This document shows, in pieces, positions 1-5,482 of a DNA stretch of 5,482 bases. Positions within the stretch are counted from its first letter, which is position 1. Every line of letters starts with the position of its first letter. The notes below the pieces were generated by a model. The model saw only the letters and a program-made list of their open reading frames with translations. It was not told the origin of the DNA and ran no database searches. Source of the DNA: Bacteroides sp. (GTDB lineage: Bacteria > Bacteroidota > Bacteroidia > Bacteroidales > GCA-2748055); NCBI GenBank assembly GCA_011048475.1, contig DSDZ01000006.1:1-5482 (forward strand), written 5' to 3'. Both the position numbers and the translations under genes were made by a program.

Positions 1-1203
1 CACATACACCCTGAGTTCATCGGCCGACAGGTCATCTTCGGGCCTGAACCGGACATCTCCAATCATCTCGGGGGTGGGTTCGACACCCATCAGTTCCCTG
101 ACGAAAAAGGAAAGCATGTGTTGCCGGGAATAGGGTGTTGAACCATGTCCGCCCTGATATTCCAGCAACTCAACTTTCCGGGGAACCTGGTAATACCCGT
201 ATATTTTTTTGATATCACTGTACAGCCGGCGTACCCCTTCAATGTTCGTCAGCCGGTCCCGGTCTCCCTGCTGGATAAGCAATGCGCGGGGTGCGATCAG
301 CGCTCCGATTTCCTGGAAATCCCTCCTGAAGGTATTGATGGGCATCATGCAATCGCAGTGGTCGTCCAGGATCATAGGCATGATTTGTTCGTGAAGCGTG
401 GTTGCCCCAACCTCCGGCACGGCCGCTTTTACACGTTCATCCGCAGCAGCCACAAACCAACTCTGGGCTCCTCCTCCCGAACGGCCGGAAACCCCCATTC
501 TGTCTTCATCCACCTCAGTTCTTTCACTCAGCAGATCCAGTCCGCGGATGGCATTCCAGACTTCCACTCCTGCCGGTGTATAACCGCGGCTATACCAGTG
601 GAACCACCCCTTGCTGTAACAGCCGTGGTGCTCTCCGAATGCTTCACCCTGGTGGTGTGTCGTTTCGATGATCAGACATACAAAACCGAGTTCGGCCAGT
701 TTGCGTGCATATGCCTGGTAAGCCACCTTTTGCGTGGCCGCATGTCCGCACAGGTACAAAACTGCCGGCCGGGGTTTCTGAATGTTATCCGGGATGTACA
801 GGTTTCCGGGAACATAAAGCAACGGAAGCGATTCGTAATATAGCTTTTCAATCCGATAACCATCTTTTTGCACCACACCCGTGACTTTCGCATTGAGTGG
901 TGAACGTTCTCCATGCAGAAGTTCTTCACCGATCCCCAGAGATTCCATAAACTCTCTGTATCTCTGTCCCCTTACAGCTTCCCAGTCTGACATTGAATGG
1001 ATGTCACACAGCGAATTATCAGTGATCTTTTTCGCCTCCACCATCAGGTAATTCCGGATGTTGTTGGCCTGATCCGTGTCGGGACCGGTATAAAGACAGT
1101 TCTGGGCGCGGACGCCTGCCGCGCTGCCGAATACAATCGGGATCCAAAGTGCAAAAAATGTTCGAACGATCCTTTTATTGTTTATGCTTTTCATTTGCAT
1201 CAT
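1..1203 (-). CDS. Secreted alpha/beta-hydrolase, acetylxylan-esterase-like (3' partial)
   Basis: Translating the minus strand from ATG 1203-1201 gives 401 codons with no stop up to the window edge; the C-terminus is missing. In-frame ATGs at 1203, 1200 and 1194 compete as starts; the last leaves MKSINNKR before the hydrophobic stretch and is equally plausible. No clear Shine-Dalgarno site decides between them. A signal peptide runs to about VRA-Q (residues 31-34), so the enzyme acts outside the cytoplasm. The alpha/beta-hydrolase core begins near PAVLYLCGHA (146-155). The nucleophile elbow is GRSGGG with Ser242; the acid is Asp316 or Asp314 in QQGDRDRL; the histidine is His353 in GGHGS. HCDCMMPIN (282-290) and LIAPRALLIQ (302-311) match the style of Bacteroidota proteins usually labelled acetylxylan esterase or dienelactone-hydrolase-like. 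The expected role is removal of acetyl or other acyl groups from polysaccharide, helping the glycosidases upstream. It lies 52 bp after the GH2 gene. Residues from about 373 onward extend beyond the hydrolase core, hinting at a second domain outside the window. The fold is secure; the exact ester substrate is not. Confidence 0.9.
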   Translation of the reverse strand, partial: MMQMKSINNKRIVRTFFALWIPIVFGSAAGVRAQNCLYTGPDTDQANNIRNYLMVEAKKITDNSLCDIHSMSDWEAVRGQRYREFMESLGIGEELLHGERSPLNAKVTGVVQKDGYRIEKLYYESLPLLYVPGNLYIPDNIQKPRPAVLYLCGHAATQKVAYQAYARKLAELGFVCLIIETTHHQGEAFGEHHGCYSKGWFHWYSRGYTPAGVEVWNAIRGLDLLSERTEVDEDRMGVSGRSGGGAQSWFVAAADERVKAAVPEVGATTLHEQIMPMILDDHCDCMMPINTFRRDFQEIGALIAPRALLIQQGDRDRLTNIEGVRRLYSDIKKIYGYYQVPRKVELLEYQGGHGSTPYSRQHMLSFFVRELMGVEPTPEMIGDVRFRPEDDLSADELRVYV

Positions 1204-1255
1204 GTTACCAGAAAATTTTACTGTTCAATATCAAAATATATCTGAAATCCCGACT

Positions 1256-4200
1256 TTATTTTTCTAACAGTTTCATCAGGAAATCATACGCCACCGGGTT
1301 TGTTGCAATATGATCCGGCAACAATACCTCACAGATCCGGATTACTCCGTCTCCGTAAGCTTTCTCCGCCACGGCCATGGTTGCACCTTCATCGGAAACC
1401 CAGTTGGAGGATCCGGATGAAAGAACCGGCTCCCAATCAGGTGCCGTAAATGTATGTGACAACAGGGGTGTGATACAGTCCCTGCTGGAATTGTGCCAGA
1501 ACCTGAAGTCATAAGGTTTGTATGCTTCTACCAGGCGATGGCCTGTTTCCGGAGAAACAAAATAATAATCCCCCATTTCGGTCTTACGGACCCGGACGTT
1601 GGTCGGACCAATTTCGTAATCGCCTGCCGGCAGTTCCAGAAAAAGAAGCACCTTGCCCTCCCTGACCATCCGGTCGATCTGCCTGCTGTTTTCCGTGTAC
1701 CGGGAATATGCATCTACCAGTAACACATGGGCCTGTTTTGCGGAAGGTGCCGTTTGTAAACCGGCCTGTTCAACCAACCTTTCTGCAGCACCGCCGCCTA
1801 CTCCACAGACAAAAACAGAACAGCCCGGATCCTGCTTTTCAGGGAATACCTCCAGATCCAGTGTATTCTGGTGCACGCTCTCTCCCTGCGCATCCAGGAT
1901 GGCAGCCCGAATCACATACCCGATCCGCCTTGTTTCCTCCGGAAAAGTATACCGGATAAATCCCTGGAACCGGGAACTGTTTACAGGTATCCGGGCAGGT
2001 ACAGATTGTGCAAAAACAATTTTTCCCTCTCTTTCCAGCTGGTAATGCAGCCGGCAATCCTTTTCAACATCGTTTCGGTCGTTGGCGATCCAGATTTCAA
2101 CGGCCGTTTCTTCACCCCCGTAAAAACTACGGCGATCACTCCGCAACGATACCATCAACGGCTCCAGCGCATTCCGGTAGGCAAAATATGCTTTCTTGGG
2201 CTGACGGTCCACATCCATGATGGACTTCATCCATCCTCCCGGCCATGCATCAATGAAAAGATGGATGGCGAAGGACACCATCCCCGGATCTCTCCGGAAC
2301 GTTTCGGTTGTAAATTTTGTCGCCCAGGCCTGGTAATCCTGACTGGTACGGATCCATTCGTCGATGGAACCGGGCGTGTTGTACCACAGGTAATGGAACC
2401 GTCTGCTCTGGGCCATGGAGATCCTGGAAGGATCCCAGTTATACCGGTCTTTCTCATCCACCGGCAACCATGCATCCGGATAGTATCTGGTCATTACATT
2501 GAGCGGGTCAAGTCCCTCTGTCCCGAACTCTCCGCAGCCATAATTCCAGTCCGGTTTCACCGGTTGCCAGTATCCCTTGTAAAATTCTCCGACGCCCAGA
2601 CCGTGTCCGTTGTACCACAAATTGTAGCAATGGTTATCCGGGAGACCCGGCGACGGAGGATCATAATCGCCGTCACCCGCTTTAATCACCCGGTCGGGAT
2701 TTGAAAGCAAAACAGCCTGATCCAGAGCGCAGAACAGCCTGTAATACTCACTGGCTGCAGCAAGACTGCGGTGGGGTTTCCCTTCTGCATTGGGGAACCG
2801 TTCATTGATATAGGTCACCATAACCGCACTTGGGTGGGAACGTATTAACCGTTCCATCTCTTCAGCCTGTTTTACGGCCTCAGCGAACTGATTCCTCCTG
2901 ACGGACCCAAACAACGGGAGATCGGTCTGATTCAGCATTCCCAGTTTATCGCACATCTCATAGATTTCTTTTTGAACCGGTCGCTGGGTGAATCTCAGAA
3001 AGTTCATATTGCACAGTTTGGCCAGCAGGATATCGTCGATCAGCTGATCCTCATCCCCACGCATCACACTTTGTTGTAAATGTCCCATGGTATTGGCACC
3101 ACGCAGTCTGATCATCTTACCATTCATGTACATATTCCCTCTGGGGATATGAACTGTATCCATGGTGAAACTGCGCATTCCGAACTGCTGTTTACGAGTG
3201 TCCTTCAGTTGTCCGTCCCTGTTATAAAGCCGGATCTGTACCTGGTACAGCCAGGGGTGATCCGGTTCCCACCACCTGAAATCCTTCAGGGTAACCGGGA
3301 TCTTCACGAAATTCACACCGTATTCAAAAGGAAGCTTACGCTGCTCCCAGTCCTGCGGTTTGGCCAGATCCCCCACACCAGGAACATAAACGGTGGCAGG
3401 TATGTATCTGAATTCCCGGAGCGCCGTATCCTGGAAATTTTGTCCGTAAATGTCCAGCATCAGACTGACTAGCTCCGGATAAGGCTTCAGGCAATTGACC
3501 TCCACCCATATTTCTGCCTGTGACTGTTCCGGGAGTGAACGAACGAAAATATCATGTATGTGCACATCTGATCGTGCTTCCAGGTAACATTCTTGGTAGA
3601 TGCCCATGGCCGGAGGGCAATGATGCCATCCCAGTTCAGGTTCATCGTATCCCGGTCCGGTTGCCCCGTATATTTTATCACCATTGATTTTGTTACCCCG
3701 GTCGTCTTCGCTTCCGGTGGTTGAGTAATCGTTTTCCACCTTTATGAGCAATGTATTTTCACCGGGGTGTACAATTTTTGAAATCTCGAATTCAAAAGGT
3801 GCAAAAAAGCCTTCGTGGAAACCAAGGCAGGTAGCGTTCACAAAAACAGTGGATTTGTAATCAACGCCGCGGAAACAGAGATAAAGGAGTTCTTCTTCTG
3901 CCGGAAGCCGATGCACCTCAAATGTTCTGTAATAATAAGTTACCGCCCTTCCCAGCGGAGGACCGTAATGGGGTACGGATACCTCTTCCCAGTCACCCTC
4001 ACCTGCCAGTGTCCCCGCAAAATTTTTCACATCCGCTTCAGTCTCCACCCTCCAGTTGAATCCGGTCAGACAGGTACGCTCCCGGAACAGCGGCATTTCG
4101 GGGGCCAGATCCCGGAGAAAAAGTTCGTAATGCCGGCGGAGCTTCTTTCGTTCTTCCTCAAGTTCTTCACCGGTGGAAATTGGAAACACCGGTTGAAAAA

Positions 4201-4387
4201 CTGCCTCACTATTGTGGATCGCCGGCAGGTTTATATCAGGCAGATCCGGAGGTTGCGGTTTTATAAGCAAGTGTTCTCTCGTCTGATAGGCACGGGTTCC
4301 GATCTCTGCAAACCGATCCTGTGACCAGACCATTGCTGTCATACATAACGAAAACATGACCAGCAATACCGAAAATATTCGTTTCAT
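1256..4387 (-). CDS. Secreted glycoside hydrolase family 2 enzyme with C-terminal amidotransferase-like domain
   Basis: Complete 1043-residue gene. It probably removes a terminal beta-linked sugar (galactose, glucuronate, mannose or similar) from an oligosaccharide by the retaining GH2 mechanism. Residues 1-23 (MKRIFSVLLV...MVWSQ) form a signal peptide with no lipobox, so a periplasmic or secreted soluble protein is expected. A charged helix follows (about 74-95), then the GH2 jelly-roll sugar-binding domain (about 107-275, including YYYRTFEV and GENTLLIKVEND), an immunoglobulin-like domain (about 276-410, ending QFGMRSF) and the TIM barrel (about 411-745, opening MYMNGKMIRLRGAN). The predicted acid/base is Glu529 in HPSAVMVTYINE and the predicted nucleophile is Glu620 in GCGEFGTEG. 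The barrel closes with DAWPGGWM and PKKAYFAYRNALEPL. A further beta-sandwich (about 746-850) and an alpha/beta domain (about 853-1043) follow. The start is fixed by the signal peptide and by a stop in the same frame just upstream with no start codon between. The protein is as long as the larger GH2 enzymes. Family is confident; substrate is unknown. Confidence 0.94.
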   Translation of the reverse strand: MKRIFSVLLVMFSLCMTAMVWSQDRFAEIGTRAYQTREHLLIKPQPPDLPDINLPAIHNSEAVFQPVFPISTGEELEEERKKLRRHYELFLRDLAPEMPLFRERTCLTGFNWRVETEADVKNFAGTLAGEGDWEEVSVPHYGPPLGRAVTYYYRTFEVHRLPAEEELLYLCFRGVDYKSTVFVNATCLGFHEGFFAPFEFEISKIVHPGENTLLIKVENDYSTTGSEDDRGNKINGDKIYGATGPGYDEPELGWHHCPPAMGIYQECYLEARSDVHIHDIFVRSLPEQSQAEIWVEVNCLKPYPELVSLMLDIYGQNFQDTALREFRYIPATVYVPGVGDLAKPQDWEQRKLPFEYGVNFVKIPVTLKDFRWWEPDHPWLYQVQIRLYNRDGQLKDTRKQQFGMRSFTMDTVHIPRGNMYMNGKMIRLRGANTMGHLQQSVMRGDEDQLIDDILLAKLCNMNFLRFTQRPVQKEIYEMCDKLGMLNQTDLPLFGSVRRNQFAEAVKQAEEMERLIRSHPSAVMVTYINERFPNAEGKPHRSLAAASEYYRLFCALDQAVLLSNPDRVIKAGDGDYDPPSPGLPDNHCYNLWYNGHGLGVGEFYKGYWQPVKPDWNYGCGEFGTEGLDPLNVMTRYYPDAWLPVDEKDRYNWDPSRISMAQSRRFHYLWYNTPGSIDEWIRTSQDYQAWATKFTTETFRRDPGMVSFAIHLFIDAWPGGWMKSIMDVDRQPKKAYFAYRNALEPLMVSLRSDRRSFYGGEETAVEIWIANDRNDVEKDCRLHYQLEREGKIVFAQSVPARIPVNSSRFQGFIRYTFPEETRRIGYVIRAAILDAQGESVHQNTLDLEVFPEKQDPGCSVFVCGVGGGAAERLVEQAGLQTAPSAKQAHVLLVDAYSRYTENSRQIDRMVREGKVLLFLELPAGDYEIGPTNVRVRKTEMGDYYFVSPETGHRLVEAYKPYDFRFWHNSSRDCITPLLSHTFTAPDWEPVLSSGSSNWVSDEGATMAVAEKAYGDGVIRICEVLLPDHIATNPVAYDFLMKLLEK

Positions 4388-4388
4388 G

Positions 4389-4393
4389 CCTCC
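4389..4393 (-). promoter_or_regulatory. GGAGG, unusually close Shine-Dalgarno-like site before the GH2 gene
   Basis: The minus strand reads GCGGAGGC immediately before the ATG at 4387, so only one base separates GGAGG from the start codon, against the usual five to nine. No other in-frame start fits better: residue 11 is the next Met and would cut the signal peptide. The beta-helix stop codon is only 10 bp upstream, so translation may depend on coupling or re-initiation. The motif could be chance, since Bacteroidota often do not rely on Shine-Dalgarno pairing. Confidence 0.3.
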
Positions 4394-4397
4394 GCGA

Positions 4398-5482
4398 TTA
4401 TTTTTCCCCCATTAGTCTGCCGATCAGGTGCATGGGAATATTCCGGAATTCAGGCATCAGCCTGAACACCTCCGAGTCCGGATCAATCCGGAAATCGAGA
4501 CCTTCCACATCTCTGAATCCCGGATCTGAACAGAGGATCAGGTTTCTGCCAAAACCTGAATACGCTGATCTCCCGTTATACACCATTTCAAAATTGCAGA
4601 AGAGATTATATTGTATCACATTCCTTTTGGGCAATCCGGGTGCGTCCGAAAAATAATTAACCAGCGTCGGATATGCCTCACTGTAGGGAGGCTCACGAAA
4701 GTTCACCGCTTCCATTCTCTGTTCGAACACATTGCCTGACTCCCACATGTAGCTGGCCCAGCCCTGCAGACGGTTATCATGATGTACAGCCAATTTTCCC
4801 TCTATGAAAATGTTGTTCGTATAAATATTGTCATTCCCTCCGCCGATGGTGGCTCCCCGTGACCCGGCCTTGTAAAACACATTGCCGGTTACAACCATTC
4901 CGCAAGCCCCGTCGTCATGATAAATTGCGGTGATCTTGCGATGGCCTGCTTTCAGATCTCCCGAACCAAGGTGGTGGAAAAGGTTGTACCTGACCAGTGT
5001 CCCGAACTCACTTGGGTCCCGGCCATAGTAGATGGCACCCATATCATCCCCTGTCATTACGGCGTGGTGGATCTCATTATACTCAATGATATGATCGTTT
5101 CCGTGAAGATAGATGGCATTGGCCGGACAATGGGCAATTTCGCAGTGACGAATGATGTTTCCTGCACCATCGATGTTAATGCCGGCTCTGTAGGTCCTGT
5201 CCAGCCGGTTGAAATGATGAATGTAACAGTTTTCCACCTTGTTCAGTCCCTTTTCGAGCGTAAGCCGGTCGCCCCCGCTGAGACTGATACCTCCCGAACC
5301 TGTATGGTGAATATGACAATTTTCGATAAGATGCCCTGTGCCTGCATTCCGGTTGAATGTGGTATTCCGGTAGATATGCTCGTGCCAGCTGCCCAGCTTT
5401 CGGGATGCGGGCTCTCCCGTTCCGTCGTGCATAAGCTTCCCGAAAGGTTCGATCCCTCTGCCCACACAAACGGCAAGCAGCC
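4398..5482 (-). CDS. Right-handed parallel beta-helix protein, probable polysaccharide-active enzyme (5' partial)
   Basis: The frame is open from the right edge to a TAA at 4400-4398 and gives 360 residues; the start lies outside the window. The in-frame GTG at 5465 is unlikely to be the start, because the frame continues upstream (LLAVC) and the beta-helix is already under way. The sequence shows repeated short rungs of the type xxIExNxIHH: IENCHIHH, VENCYIHH, IIRHCEIAH, IIEYNEIHH, LVRYNLFHH, NIYTNNIF and VIQYNLFCNF, the hallmark of PbH1/Beta_helix repeats. Strong family-like blocks, numbered from the first complete codon, are GGDR (69-72), GDDMGAIYYGRD (144-155), IYHDDGACG (186-194) and IGGGNDN (212-218). 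The acidic and glycine-rich blocks probably line the substrate groove. The ending (DFRIDPDSEVFRL, then RNIPMHLIGRLMGEK) is the usual closing segment of such proteins, so the C-terminus looks intact. It is followed after 10 bp by the GH2 gene. Fold is confident; activity is not. It resembles the secreted beta-helix proteins of Bacteroidota polysaccharide loci, possibly GH141-like, but a lyase or binding role is not excluded. Confidence 0.9.
   Translation of the reverse strand, partial: LLAVCVGRGIEPFGKLMHDGTGEPASRKLGSWHEHIYRNTTFNRNAGTGHLIENCHIHHTGSGGISLSGGDRLTLEKGLNKVENCYIHHFNRLDRTYRAGINIDGAGNIIRHCEIAHCPANAIYLHGNDHIIEYNEIHHAVMTGDDMGAIYYGRDPSEFGTLVRYNLFHHLGSGDLKAGHRKITAIYHDDGACGMVVTGNVFYKAGSRGATIGGGNDNIYTNNIFIEGKLAVHHDNRLQGWASYMWESGNVFEQRMEAVNFREPPYSEAYPTLVNYFSDAPGLPKRNVIQYNLFCNFEMVYNGRSAYSGFGRNLILCSDPGFRDVEGLDFRIDPDSEVFRLMPEFRNIPMHLIGRLMGEK

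Noticed and set aside
145..843. 232-codon open frame on the plus strand opposite the esterase
   Set aside because: It mirrors the hydrolase core on the other strand, including the catalytic Ser and Asp codons, and shows no domain of its own.
672..929. 85-codon minus-strand frame inside the esterase region, considered as a sign of a frameshift
   Set aside because: The esterase frame is continuous through this stretch (YVPGNLYIPDN, PAVLYLCGHA), so the short frame is only an alternative reading of it.
1232..1238. Possible Bacteroidota promoter -7 box (TATTTTG on the minus strand) in the 52-bp gap before the esterase
   Set aside because: It is one base short of TAnnTTTG and there is no TTTG at the expected -33 position; an AT-rich spacer explains it equally well.
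1204..1255. Terminator or attenuator hairpin in the gap between GH2 and esterase
   Set aside because: Only a short AAAATTTT self-complementary run is present, with no GC stem followed by a T tract.
1871..2704. 277-codon open frame on the plus strand opposite the GH2 gene
   Set aside because: It lies wholly antisense to a convincing GH2 barrel and C-terminal region, has no recognisable domain, and its composition (rich in Arg, Pro, His) is typical of an antisense shadow.
4325..4387. Lipoprotein signal at Cys15 of the GH2 protein
   Set aside because: The residues before Cys15 are FSL, with Leu at -1 in place of the small residue a lipobox needs; an ordinary signal peptide ending at WSQ fits better.
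5463..5465. GTG at 5465 as the true start of the beta-helix gene
   Set aside because: The frame remains open to the right edge and the encoded protein would lack the signal peptide and early rungs expected; the gene is better called 5' partial.
1..5482. Search for CRISPR repeats, tRNA, insertion sequence ends, toxin-antitoxin or defence genes
   Set aside because: Almost every base belongs to the three carbohydrate-active genes; no repeats, RNA gene folds, transposase or defence motifs were seen.

Overview
The window is a compact piece of a carbohydrate-processing gene cluster. All three genes lie on the minus strand, so transcription runs from high to low coordinates. The order is: a right-handed parallel beta-helix protein (5' end outside the window, ends at 4398), a complete 1043-residue glycoside hydrolase family 2 (GH2) enzyme (4387 to 1256), and a secreted alpha/beta-hydrolase of the acetylxylan-esterase-like type (1203 down to position 1, 3' end outside the window). 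The gaps are 10 bp and 52 bp. No convincing promoter or terminator is visible between the genes, so they probably form one operon.

The organism is most likely a member of the Bacteroidota. The two genes whose 5' ends are visible start with Sec-type signal peptides ending in the SQ or AQ context common in that phylum. Shine-Dalgarno signals are weak or oddly placed, base composition looks moderate, and the gene content (beta-helix protein, GH2 and esterase in tandem) is typical of polysaccharide-degradation loci there. This is inference from style and content; no rRNA, tRNA or marker gene is present, and no SusC/SusD pair is in view.

The proposed joint role is stepwise breakdown of a decorated plant or algal polysaccharide outside the cytoplasm. 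The beta-helix protein would cleave or bind a polyuronide-like or complex side-chain substrate, the GH2 enzyme would remove a terminal beta-linked sugar, and the esterase would remove acyl groups that block the glycosidases. The substrate cannot be read from the sequence. Almost every base is coding, and no mobile element, repeat array, CRISPR, RNA gene or defence system was seen. The most notable points are the altered GH2 catalytic signature, the amidotransferase-like C-terminal domain of the GH2 enzyme, and the unassigned activity of the beta-helix protein.
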